Assembly: GCA_038147395.1 (NCBI GenBank)
Contig: JAYQTM010000001.1
Location: 1,612,001 to 1,676,000, forward strand
Reading direction: 5' to 3'
DNA from: Eutrophovita brisbanensis
GTDB lineage: Bacteria > Pseudomonadota > Gammaproteobacteria > Burkholderiales > Eutrophovitaceae
DNA length: 64,000 bases
Positions 26,499-35,097 of this stretch are shown here, one piece after another (the stretch's first letter is position 1; the number at the start of each line of letters is the position of its first letter). The notes below the pieces were generated by a model. It did no database searches. It was not told where the DNA came from and worked only from the letters and a program-made list of their open reading frames with translations. Made by a program: the position numbers and the translations under genes.

Positions 26499-27443
26499 GT
26501 GAGCAAAATCAACGAATTTGTACCTCAGGGGGTCATACCAGCAACACTATTAATCCTCAATGACGATTTAACAATCGATGATCGAGAAACTCGCAAGCAC
26601 ACGAGGTACTGCGCCACGACACCAGGGGTATCTGCGGTCACGGTCAATGGACATGCGTCGGAAGTTCATGCATGCACTTTTGATGAGCAAAAACAAATTC
26701 TAGCCAGCACAATGGATGAAATAGGGAATGTTTGTCCAGTCATCAACGGGGTATACGCTGATGGCAGTCGAGAAGCCGCCCGGATCGCACGAATGGCAGC
26801 TGATGGAGGCGCATCGTGTCTTCTCGTCTTCCCGCCAAATAGCATGTCTATGGGCGGACAGCTGCGTCCGGAAATGGCCATCGCTCACTTTAGTGAGATC
26901 GCAAGCGCTACTGACTTACCATTAATTTGCTTTCAATACCCCATGACAACAGGGCTGGGATATCCGTTCGACACGTTGCTTCGCCTCTTTGACACGGTAC
27001 CATCAATTCGAGCCATTAAAGACTGGTCGAATGATGCGATGCTTCATGAGAAACACATTAAAACGTTCCAATCTTTAGATCGGCCAGTCAATGTGCTCAC
27101 GACACACAGCTCATGGTTAATGGCTTCATTGAGTATGGGGGCCAACGGTCTACTATCTGGCGCAGGGAGTGTCATTGCAGATCTGCAAGCTCAGTTGTTT
27201 GGTGCGATCCAAAACAAAGAGCTCGATAAAGCACAACAGATCAACGACAGAATCTATCCACTTGCCCAAGCGTTCTACGCCCCGCCATTTCTTGATATGC
27301 ATAACCGAATGAAAGAAGCGCTAGTTATGCTGGGTCGTGTAAGCAAGGCGCATGTCCGACCGCCGTTGATGAAACTTAATGAGGATGAATTAAAAAATCT
27401 GTCACACGCCATTGATCTAGCGAACATCAGTGAGACTGAATAA
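26499..27443 (+). CDS. Dihydrodipicolinate synthase/N-acetylneuraminate lyase-family protein
   Basis: This class I aldolase-fold lyase has 'GVIPATLLILNDDLTIDD' at its start, 'GVSAVTVNGHASEV', 'VINGVYADGSREAARIAR', Tyr in 'CFQYPM' and the Schiff-base Lys in 'IRAIKDWSND' (about residue 174). It condenses or cleaves a 2-oxo acid. The frame is open from a TTG at 26394, but the part before 'VSKINEF' has no family match. The GTG at 26499 gives 314 residues, the usual length; the start is uncertain. The metabolic substrate is not predictable. Confidence 0.8.
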   Translation: MSKINEFVPQGVIPATLLILNDDLTIDDRETRKHTRYCATTPGVSAVTVNGHASEVHACTFDEQKQILASTMDEIGNVCPVINGVYADGSREAARIARMAADGGASCLLVFPPNSMSMGGQLRPEMAIAHFSEIASATDLPLICFQYPMTTGLGYPFDTLLRLFDTVPSIRAIKDWSNDAMLHEKHIKTFQSLDRPVNVLTTHSSWLMASLSMGANGLLSGAGSVIADLQAQLFGAIQNKELDKAQQINDRIYPLAQAFYAPPFLDMHNRMKEALVMLGRVSKAHVRPPLMKLNEDELKNLSHAIDLANISETE

Positions 27444-27514
27444 CTTAGCGTTGTCGCCCAAGAGCGCGGCATTTTCCACAGTCGCACAAACACAACATAT
27501 GGGCTGATATATCT

Positions 27515-27542
27515 TTGTATTAACAAGATGTTGCGCTATACT
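27515..27542 (+). promoter_or_regulatory. Likely sigma70 promoter of the PuuD-like gene
   Basis: TTGTAT (27515-27520) and TATACT (27537-27542) are separated by 16 bases, about 90 bases upstream of the ATG at 27633. Confidence 0.5.
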
Positions 27543-27632
27543 GTGCGCAGCCGTATAACCCGAAACAATGGAAATAACGGCTGGGCTAAGAATTACACAA
27601 GTAGATTCCAAAAAATTTAGAGGGAGAAATTT

Positions 27633-28229
27633 ATGGCCGCATTATTTCAATCACTAGGTCGAACAGTGATCGCCGGCATCGTGATTTTGGCAGTACTCGT
27701 TATTATATTTTCTGGAGGTAACTTAGGTGATGGTGGAGCCTACTCGTTATTCTTCACTCGTTGGCTACACGTGCTATCTGGTGTCATGTGGATCGGCCTA
27801 CTTTGGTACTTCAATTTTGTACAAATTCCATCAATGCCTAAAATCCCCGACGAACAAAAACCGGCAATCGGTAAGGTCATTGCACCAGCTGCCCTTTTTT
27901 GGTTCCGCTATGGAGCACTGGCAACGGTGATTACAGGTCTTCTCTTAATCCATCAACAAGGCTACCTCGTCGAAGCGCTTACCTTCGCGGATAGCGGTGT
28001 GCGGGCAATTGGCATCGGCATGTGGATGGGCCTCATTATGGCAGCGAACGTGTGGTTTATCATTTGGCCGAATCAGAAAAAAGCCCTTGGGATTGTCTCG
28101 GTCGATGCTGACCAGAAAGCGGCAGCAGCCAAAACAGCCATGATGGCCTCTCGCTTTAACACAATGCTATCCATACCGATGTTGTACATGATGGTGGCAC
28201 AGCAAAACGGTGGTGGCGCCATCTTCTAA
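27633..28229 (+). CDS. Urate hydroxylase PuuD N-terminal-domain-like membrane protein
   Basis: The 198-residue protein has about four membrane helices and the PuuD-type motif 'RWLHVLSGVMWIGLLWYFNF' with 'VQIPSMPKIPDE'. A strong ribosome site (AGAGGGAG) precedes the ATG. PuuD proteins oxidise urate and couple to a cytochrome c domain; only the membrane domain is present here, and no purine genes are near, so a urate role is unproven. Conserved His residues could bind heme. An efficient terminator follows. Confidence 0.75.
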   Translation: MAALFQSLGRTVIAGIVILAVLVIIFSGGNLGDGGAYSLFFTRWLHVLSGVMWIGLLWYFNFVQIPSMPKIPDEQKPAIGKVIAPAALFWFRYGALATVITGLLLIHQQGYLVEALTFADSGVRAIGIGMWMGLIMAANVWFIIWPNQKKALGIVSVDADQKAAAAKTAMMASRFNTMLSIPMLYMMVAQQNGGGAIF

Positions 28230-28245
28230 TCGATCGGCACAATCG

Positions 28246-28277
28246 AAAAAAGCCCACAGTCGACTGTGGGCTTTTTT
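28246..28277. terminator. Bidirectional Rho-independent terminator
   Basis: A perfect ten-base stem (28252-28261 with 28262-28271, GCCCACAGTC/GACTGTGGGC) is flanked by six A on the left and six T on the right. It can end transcription of the PuuD-like gene and of the convergent gene at 28319. Confidence 0.93.
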
Positions 28278-28318
28278 GTTTCGTAATAGTTCGTAATAGA
28301 TGGTGGAGTTAACTCCAG

Positions 28319-28816
28319 TCAGCGAGAATCCTCACCCAATCGCTCATACTCTGATCGCTCCATATCTGGGCCGCAAGTTCCGATTAATTCGTAACTGTGC
28401 CCAAGGAAATCAGGATAGCGACGCTCCATTCTTTTTCTAAAGTTAGAGTTCTCGATATAGCTTTTCTTCTGAGAATAACGGTACTCTCTGGTGTCTCGAT
28501 TAAGCACCCATTGGCTGTGACCGGTGTAATTCGCGTCAGTATTTTCCGAAAAACACCTGTATTCACGCTCATCAATGGCGCATTCGTCAATCGTCAGAAT
28601 CCAATCATCGTTTTCATACAGCGTGAATAACATGCCGCCATTGAGGAGATACACATTATTTCGCACCGTCTGGCCCACACCCAAGCTAGACTCATTACCA
28701 TCCACATCAAACCAAACATTTTGAATAAGATCCTCGAATTCACATCGAATGATCACCTCATCGGCAAATGCGTTGAGTGAGAGAGTCGTTAAAAAAATAC
28801 AGAGAGCGCATTTCAT
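28319..28816 (-). CDS. Hypothetical secreted protein
   Basis: This 165-residue protein has a signal peptide ('CIFLTTLSLNAFADE'). The mature part has four Cys residues ('IIRCEFED', 'IDECAID', 'YRCFSEN', 'IGTCGP') and alternating strands, with a charged end. I do not recognise a family. It starts five bases after the nitronate monooxygenase gene and is the last gene of that operon. Confidence 0.65.
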   Translation of the reverse strand: MKCALCIFLTTLSLNAFADEVIIRCEFEDLIQNVWFDVDGNESSLGVGQTVRNNVYLLNGGMLFTLYENDDWILTIDECAIDEREYRCFSENTDANYTGHSQWVLNRDTREYRYSQKKSYIENSNFRKRMERRYPDFLGHSYELIGTCGPDMERSEYERLGEDSR

Positions 28817-28821
28817 TCAGT

Positions 28822-29892
28822 CTATTTTCTTTCTGAAAAAAAACCGATGACGTCTTTCATGGTTTGTCCTACAAAATCACTAACTGGCATGCGCTTCACG
28901 AGACGAGCTCCTTGTCCTGCCCACATCACCATCAACTCGGCATCACCGTCGCGATGGGCGTACTCTCGAACCGCTCGAGACACCGAGTATTGTGCAGGAT
29001 AATCAAGCGGACTCTCGTCCGTGGATTCCAAATCTGACATTAGACGATTCACAACTCCTCTGGCGTGTCGCCCAGAAATCATATCGGTGATGCGAGTCTG
29101 TTCAGGATACGTTTCCTCAAGCTTGTCTTTCCACACGCGAGATACAGGGGCCTCATCACACCCGAGAAATGCGGTACCCATTTGCACCCCGGATGCACCT
29201 AACGCAAGCGACGCGATAATCCCTCTCGCATCCATGATGCCGCCAGCTGCCACCACAGGCACCTTCACTGAGTCTTTGATTTGTGGAAGCAGCGCAATCA
29301 GTCCCGTCAGACCATCTGTATACGAATTCAAATAACTGCCCCGGTGACCACCCGCCTCGACACCTTGGGCAATCACAATATCGACGCCTTTGCGCTCTAG
29401 GTCTATGGCCTCTAAAACACTCGTCGCTGTACACATCACAATGGCGGAATTAGATTTTGCGTGCCGCACGATTTCCTCAGTAACGCCAAAGTGAAAACTG
29501 ATAATGGGAACTGCTGCTCGCACCAACACGTCCAGCTGCTCCTCAAACGGTCCATACATCGCAGTCGGTTCTAAAACCTCACCCAAGTCAAGTTCTTCGT
29601 GATATCGCTCTAGTAAATATCGGATTTGTGGACGGCTAGACAATAACGGTAGCGCTTTATCCGCTATGGGAGAAAATAAGTTCACATTGAAAGGCTGATC
29701 AGTTTTTGCCTGAATTTGTCTTATAGCCTCCTCTAATTTCTCGGGTTTTATCGCGGCAGCTCCCAAACTCCCAACGGCACCCGCCTCACAGACGGAGATC
29801 ACAAAATCTGCATTCGTCGCACCCGCCATCGGCGCTTGTATCACGGGGTGTTTGGCACCTAACAAGGACTGTAATTCAGTTGGGTATTCCAT
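28822..29892 (-). CDS. Nitronate monooxygenase (2-nitropropane dioxygenase-like)
   Basis: The FMN-dependent TIM-barrel enzyme starts 'HPVIQAPMAGATNADFVISV' and has 'GAVGSLGAAAIKPEKL', 'VIAQGVEAGGHRG' and 'VPVVAAGGIMDARGIIASLA', which are the FMN phosphate-binding elements. It oxidises alkyl nitronates. The ATG at 29892 is used; the preceding in-frame TTG is unlikely. It follows the D-amino acid dehydrogenase gene by 18 bases. Confidence 0.87.
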   Translation of the reverse strand: MEYPTELQSLLGAKHPVIQAPMAGATNADFVISVCEAGAVGSLGAAAIKPEKLEEAIRQIQAKTDQPFNVNLFSPIADKALPLLSSRPQIRYLLERYHEELDLGEVLEPTAMYGPFEEQLDVLVRAAVPIISFHFGVTEEIVRHAKSNSAIVMCTATSVLEAIDLERKGVDIVIAQGVEAGGHRGSYLNSYTDGLTGLIALLPQIKDSVKVPVVAAGGIMDARGIIASLALGASGVQMGTAFLGCDEAPVSRVWKDKLEETYPEQTRITDMISGRHARGVVNRLMSDLESTDESPLDYPAQYSVSRAVREYAHRDGDAELMVMWAGQGARLVKRMPVSDFVGQTMKDVIGFFSERK

Positions 29893-29910
29893 CAACGGAG
29901 AGATTCAAAC

Positions 29911-31167
29911 TTAACTTAGAAAGGGAAAATCAAGATCAGGTTGTCTTCCGCTAACAATATCCGCAAGCGCTGCACTTGAACCGCAAGAGAGCGTCCATCC
30001 AAGCGTGCCGTGCCCCGCATTAAGGAAAAGATTAGAGTATTTCGTACGACCAATATAGGGAATATTAGAAGGAGTTGTCGGCCGCAAACCAGCCCATGGC
30101 CGCGACTCATCGTAATCAATACCTTCGGGAAAAAATCGTCGTACACGATCTAAAATTCCCTTACAGCGGGCATCGTTAATGCTTAGGTCAAACCCGTTTA
30201 GTTCAGCAGTTCCCGCCATGCGCAATTGATCACCTAGACGTGACATCGCAATTTTTCCGTTTTCATCGGTCAAGCACACCGTCGGAGCTACAGCCTCGTC
30301 AAGAATTGGTGCCGTCAATGAATAACCTTTCACTGGAAAAATCGGTAGAGAGATACCCAATGGCGCCATGAGCCCACTGGTTGAAGAGCCAGTAGCTACC
30401 ACATAAGCGTCCGCACTTTTCACATAGGTCTTACCAAACTCGTCAGCAACACGAATACCCGAAATCCGCTCACCGGAACCTAAAAAACCAACGACTGGCG
30501 AATCAAAATGAAAATTCACACCTAACTTGGATCGCGCAACCTGTTCCAGTTCACGGGTAAATAGGTGCGCATCTCCTGATTCATCATCAGCAGCATAGGT
30601 CGCGCCCACAAACGGGATTGTCGATTGCCGCAAAGCAGGCTCAATCTCAATAATCTTAGCCGCATCACACACCGACATATCTAAACCATATGAAAGTAAT
30701 TCCGCCAATCGCAAATTGGCTTTTTCAAATTCTTGTTCGTCAGTATGAAGCTGCAGAATACCTTTTTCGATCTGATGATAGTTAAGTTGCTCCTCTCGAC
30801 GCAGGTGCTGTAAGCGTTCTCTGCTGTAAATTCCCAACTTGAGAATCGCGAGCGTATTTCTGAGCGTCCGACTCGGCAAACATTCGATCAGAAAACGAAA
30901 TGCCCACGACCATTGTCTCGAGTCAGCTCGCATGCGAAACATCAGTGGCGCATCTTCGCGTCCAAGCCATTTGATGATTTTAAGTGGCGCGCCTGGGTTC
31001 GCCCACGGCTCGGCTTGACTCACTGAAATTTGACCGCCGTTAGCAAAACTGGTGACTAACCCAGACCCTTTGTCGGCGTCAACTACCTCGACCTCATGTC
31101 CCTCTCGAGCGAGAAACCACGCTGATGTGGTTCCAATCACACCTGCACCAATCACAATGACCTTCAT
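29911..31167 (-). CDS. dadA: D-amino acid dehydrogenase
   Basis: The 418-residue flavoprotein starts 'KVIVIGAGVIGTTSAWFLA' (FAD Rossmann), then 'FANGGQISVSQAEPWANPG', which is diagnostic of DadA, and 'MRADSRQWSWAFRFLIECLP'. The C-terminal 'GLRPTTPSNIPYIGRT' and 'NAGHGTLGWTLSCGS' complete the family. It oxidises D-amino acids to 2-oxo acids and ammonia, passing electrons to the membrane respiratory chain. It lies between an SDR gene (27-base gap) and the nitronate monooxygenase. Confidence 0.92.
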   Translation of the reverse strand: MKVIVIGAGVIGTTSAWFLAREGHEVEVVDADKGSGLVTSFANGGQISVSQAEPWANPGAPLKIIKWLGREDAPLMFRMRADSRQWSWAFRFLIECLPSRTLRNTLAILKLGIYSRERLQHLRREEQLNYHQIEKGILQLHTDEQEFEKANLRLAELLSYGLDMSVCDAAKIIEIEPALRQSTIPFVGATYAADDESGDAHLFTRELEQVARSKLGVNFHFDSPVVGFLGSGERISGIRVADEFGKTYVKSADAYVVATGSSTSGLMAPLGISLPIFPVKGYSLTAPILDEAVAPTVCLTDENGKIAMSRLGDQLRMAGTAELNGFDLSINDARCKGILDRVRRFFPEGIDYDESRPWAGLRPTTPSNIPYIGRTKYSNLFLNAGHGTLGWTLSCGSSAALADIVSGRQPDLDFPFLS

Positions 31168-31194
31168 AACTCTGCGTCCCGACCAAGTGACAAC

Positions 31195-31953
31195 TTACTG
31201 CGCGACCCAACCACCATCAGACAAAATATCGGTGCCTGTTATGAATGAGGCATCATCCGTACAAAGAAAGCGAGCAATTTTCCCGATCTCTTCAGGTTCT
31301 CCCCAACGCTTCGCTGGCACGTGGGACAGCAATTCAGCATTCTTCTCCTTATCAGCTCGAAGCGGGGCAGTTAGGTCAGTTGCGTAAAATCCAGGGCTAA
31401 TCGCGACAACATTAATGCCATCGTCAGCGTGTTCAAGTGCCATCGATTTGGTAATTGCCAGTACACCATGCTTGGTCGCACAATATGCCGCTCGGCCTGC
31501 ACTGCCAACGTTCGCCATAATTGACGTGATATTAATCACTCGTCCCCAACCGTGTTGTTTCATGTGTGGGACAAATGCACGAGAACATAAAAACACACCC
31601 GTGAGATTGGTATCGACGACCGTATTCCACTCGTCCATCGAAAACTCAATTAAATTCTTTCGTATTGCTGTTCCTGCATTATTCACAAGGATATGAACGG
31701 GGCCAAACGTCTTTGAGACATCTCGCTCAAGGAGAGTCACTTGTTCCTCATCACGTACATCGCAATGGAACACGCTAGAGCTAACACCCGCCTCCTCTAG
31801 CAACGATTGTGTTTCTTGTAACTTCGCCTCATCACGGCCGACGCATGCAATTTGAGCACCAGCCTGTCCGATACTCAATGCCATCGCGCGGCCTAAACCA
31901 CGACTCGCCCCTGTGATCACAGCGACTTTACCTTTGAGTGGCGCGTCTGACAT
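31195..31953 (-). CDS. Short-chain dehydrogenase (gluconate 5-dehydrogenase-like)
   Basis: The 252-residue SDR has 'AVITGASRGLGRAMALSIG', 'ILVNNAGTAIRKN', Ser in 'NITSIMANVGS' and 'YCATKHGVLAITK' for the Tyr-Lys pair, with 'SPGFYATDL' later. The set resembles gluconate 5-dehydrogenases and other 3-oxo reductases. It is the first gene of the group with dadA and nitronate monooxygenase. Confidence 0.87.
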   Translation of the reverse strand: MSDAPLKGKVAVITGASRGLGRAMALSIGQAGAQIACVGRDEAKLQETQSLLEEAGVSSSVFHCDVRDEEQVTLLERDVSKTFGPVHILVNNAGTAIRKNLIEFSMDEWNTVVDTNLTGVFLCSRAFVPHMKQHGWGRVINITSIMANVGSAGRAAYCATKHGVLAITKSMALEHADDGINVVAISPGFYATDLTAPLRADKEKNAELLSHVPAKRWGEPEEIGKIARFLCTDDASFITGTDILSDGGWVAQ

Positions 31954-32068
31954 AACAACTCCCCCTAAAATTCGCAGAAAAAGTCAGTATACCGCCAACA
32001 ACTATTTCATCGTTTTCGGTATAGTTTTGTGCTGTCACATCCGGGCAATTAATTCACTAAAAAAACAC

Positions 32069-33751
32069 ATGGTTCAGAATCGACATAAACAGCATTGGCC
32101 AGACCATCTGCCGCAGAGCCTGAGTCTGCCCGCTCAAAGCATGTATGACAATCTGGTTCTCGCCACAAGAAGTAATCCAACAAAGGCGTCAGTTGTCTTT
32201 TATGGGCATAGTCTTTCGTATCAAGACATCTCTATCATTATCGACAAGTTAGGGGCCTACCTACAGAAGACTTGTGGCGTTAAAACAGGTGACCGAGTCA
32301 TTCTGGATATGCAATCGAGCCCGCAATTCATTTGTGCTTATTACGCTTGCCTATCAATTGGTGCCGTCGTCGTCCCCATCAGCCCGATGAACGTGCGCGA
32401 AGAAATTGATCACTACTGTACCGACTCTGGCGCACGAGTTGCAATCACAGCACAATCCGCTGTTGAAGAATTCCAGGATGTCTTAACAAAAAACAAAATT
32501 AATCACCTCATTGTCACCACATACTCAGACTACATTGACGCCGCGATTGTAGGCGACATACCAGACGAATTCTCGGCCGCTCGACAAACATTTTCTGACT
32601 CTCGCATTACGTCGTGGCATGACACACAACAACATGCCGAAATTGCCGATCTCACGCCAGTGAGCCCAGAGAGTCTTGCGGCCATTCTGTATACGTCTGG
32701 AACAACGGGTAATCCAAAAGGATGCATGCACACGCACCAAACACTCATGCATACAACCAAGGGGGCTGTTTTGTGGGAAGGCATGAAGGACGATACGGTG
32801 ATACTCGCCACAGCACCGATGTTTCATGTGACTGGCATGCAACACAGTATGAATGCAGGCATCTTTTCTGGCGCGACGATAGTGATTCTTCCAAGGTGGA
32901 GTCCATCTGTCGCTGGAGAGCTGATTGAAACGTATCGCTGTACTCATTGGGCAAATGTCCCAACGATGGTTGTCGATTTACTGGCTGACGCAAGTGTTGC
33001 AGGACGTGACTTGAGTTCTCTAATCAATATTTTTGGCGGCGGTACGTCAATGCCAGAGGCTGTCGCGCAAAAGCTGTACGAACGATGCCAAGTCCGATAC
33101 ATGGAAGCGTACGGGATGACAGAAACCATTTCCCAAACCCATATGAACCCCCATCAAGACCTTCGAAAACAATGCCTGGGTATTCCAACTTTTGATACTG
33201 AATCGACGGTCATCGATCCGGAAACGTTAGAGGAATTAGGACCTAATGAAACGGGAGAGATCATCTCGTCTGGGCCGCAAGTGATGATGGGTTACTGGCA
33301 ACGCGATGATGCAAATAAAGAGGCCTTTATTGACATCGACGGAAAACGGTTTTTTCGGACTGGCGATCTAGGACGATACGATACAGATGGTTTTTTCTAT
33401 ATATCTGATCGCATCAAACGAATGATCAATGCAGCAGGATACAAAGTTTGGCCAGCGGAAGTCGAAGCGACGCTGTACAAGCATCCAGCCATCAAAGAGG
33501 TCGCGATTATTTCATCACCAGATAATCGTCGCGGAGAAACCGTCAAAGCAGTAGTGGTGCTCAAGGAAGAGCACGCGAGTAGCACAACGGAGTCACAGAT
33601 CATCGATTGGTCACGAGAACACATGGCGTCCTACAAAATACCAAGAGCAGTCACATTCACAAAAGAGTTACCTCGATCTGGTACGGGGAAAATTCAATGG
33701 AGACTGCTGCAAGACGAGGAGTGGGCAGCAAAACAATCAAACACTCATTAA
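32069..33751 (+). CDS. Long-chain-type acyl-CoA synthetase (AMP-forming)
   Basis: This ANL-family ligase has 'ILYTSGTTGNPKGCMHTHQT' (nucleotide site), 'MEAYGMTETISQTH', 'RTGDLGRYDTDGFF' and the catalytic Lys in 'PRSGTGKIQWRLLQ'. The frame reaches back to 31913 across the start of the divergent SDR, so the ATG at 32069 (560 residues) is preferred. It forms acyl-CoA from a free acid; the chain length is not readable. It precedes the M20 deacylase and may be co-transcribed with it. Confidence 0.88.
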   Translation: MVQNRHKQHWPDHLPQSLSLPAQSMYDNLVLATRSNPTKASVVFYGHSLSYQDISIIIDKLGAYLQKTCGVKTGDRVILDMQSSPQFICAYYACLSIGAVVVPISPMNVREEIDHYCTDSGARVAITAQSAVEEFQDVLTKNKINHLIVTTYSDYIDAAIVGDIPDEFSAARQTFSDSRITSWHDTQQHAEIADLTPVSPESLAAILYTSGTTGNPKGCMHTHQTLMHTTKGAVLWEGMKDDTVILATAPMFHVTGMQHSMNAGIFSGATIVILPRWSPSVAGELIETYRCTHWANVPTMVVDLLADASVAGRDLSSLINIFGGGTSMPEAVAQKLYERCQVRYMEAYGMTETISQTHMNPHQDLRKQCLGIPTFDTESTVIDPETLEELGPNETGEIISSGPQVMMGYWQRDDANKEAFIDIDGKRFFRTGDLGRYDTDGFFYISDRIKRMINAAGYKVWPAEVEATLYKHPAIKEVAIISSPDNRRGETVKAVVVLKEEHASSTTESQIIDWSREHMASYKIPRAVTFTKELPRSGTGKIQWRLLQDEEWAAKQSNTH

Positions 33752-33798
33752 AAACTGATACATTGATTCTTCTTTAGCTCAATCAATCCAGGGACATC

Positions 33799-35082
33799 AT
33801 GCAACTCGACACGTCACTGATCAAAGATATCGAGGCCGTTTGTCTCGACCAGAAAAACGAGTTGGTTTCTTTTACGTGTGACCTAGTCTCGGAGCCTAGT
33901 TTATTGGGAGAGGAGGCATCAGCTCAACGTGTGATGGCACAAACATTTGCTGACATGGGGCTAGACATTGATCGGTTCGCCATTGACCATGACGCACTTA
34001 AACACGAGCCCGGCTATTCTCCCAGTCTGGGAGAGTGGGATGGTCATGAGAATATCGTCGGAATTCATCGCCCCAAAAACAGAACCGGTCACTCACTGAT
34101 ATTAAACGGTCATATTGACGTGGTACCTGTTGGCTCTAGCGAGCTATGGTCATCGCCGCCATTTAGTCCGACGGTGAATGGCGATCGACTATACGGTCGT
34201 GGGTCAGGCGACATGAAAGCGGGGATTGCTGCCTATGTCTTTGCCTTCAAAGCATTACTAAAACTGGGTTTTAAACCCGCTGCAGAAGTCTACTTACAAT
34301 CGGTTGTAGAAGAGGAATGCACGGGCAATGGCGCGCTTGCCTGCCTGCACCGAGGATATCGCGCCGATGCAGCAATCATTCCCGAACCGTTTAACGAAAC
34401 GATCATGTCAGCTCAAGTCGGGGTAATGTGGCTACAAATCGACGTCACCGGGAAACCAGCGCACGTCCTAAATGACACGACAGGAACAAACGCCATTGAA
34501 TCAGCATTTAAGATTTGGAATCATTTAAAAAAACTTGCAACAACCTGGAATCAAAACAAAGGTCAGCACCAACCTTTCTCCGATCACGACGCCCCCATTA
34601 AATTCAATCTCGGAAAAATCAACGGTGGTGAGTGGGCATCATCCTTACCAACGCAATGTCGAATGGAAGTGCGCTGTGGCTTTTACCCTGGCGAGGACCC
34701 AAAGGATGTACGCCACGCGATCGAGTCACACCTAAAAAATGCGGTCACTGATGATCAAGAATTAGCAAACGTGAGCTACCAGATATCGTATGGAGGATTT
34801 CAATCCCCGGGGTGCATCGTGGATGTGAACGATCCGTTCATCACGCTACTTAGCGATACCCACCACAGCGTCACAGGGCAACAGCCCGAACTCTTTGCAA
34901 GTGCGGCCACCACAGACGTACGTTCATTCCAGCTCTACGGAAACATTCCATCGACATGTTACGGACCAGAGGCACAAAATATTCACGGTATCGACGAGTC
35001 TGTATCCATCGACAGCATGGCGACCGTGAGTCGCGTGCTGAGTCAATTCATCGCTCAGTGGTGCGGGTTAGAGAAAATCTAA
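33799..35082 (+). CDS. ArgE/DapE-family (M20) deacylase
   Basis: The 427-residue zinc hydrolase has the M20 ligands in order: His and Asp in 'ILNGHIDVVPVG', 'GRGSGDMKAGIAAYV' (bridging Asp), the general-base Glu pair in 'SVVEEECTGNG', Glu in 'IIPEPFNETI' and His in 'IHGIDESVSID'. The dimerisation domain lies between ('GKPAHVLNDTTGTNA'). It hydrolyses an N-acyl amino acid. The neighbouring acyl-CoA ligase could use the released acid, but this is inference. Confidence 0.9.
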   Translation: MQLDTSLIKDIEAVCLDQKNELVSFTCDLVSEPSLLGEEASAQRVMAQTFADMGLDIDRFAIDHDALKHEPGYSPSLGEWDGHENIVGIHRPKNRTGHSLILNGHIDVVPVGSSELWSSPPFSPTVNGDRLYGRGSGDMKAGIAAYVFAFKALLKLGFKPAAEVYLQSVVEEECTGNGALACLHRGYRADAAIIPEPFNETIMSAQVGVMWLQIDVTGKPAHVLNDTTGTNAIESAFKIWNHLKKLATTWNQNKGQHQPFSDHDAPIKFNLGKINGGEWASSLPTQCRMEVRCGFYPGEDPKDVRHAIESHLKNAVTDDQELANVSYQISYGGFQSPGCIVDVNDPFITLLSDTHHSVTGQQPELFASAATTDVRSFQLYGNIPSTCYGPEAQNIHGIDESVSIDSMATVSRVLSQFIAQWCGLEKI

Positions 35083-35097
35083 GAAACAACCTGAGCG

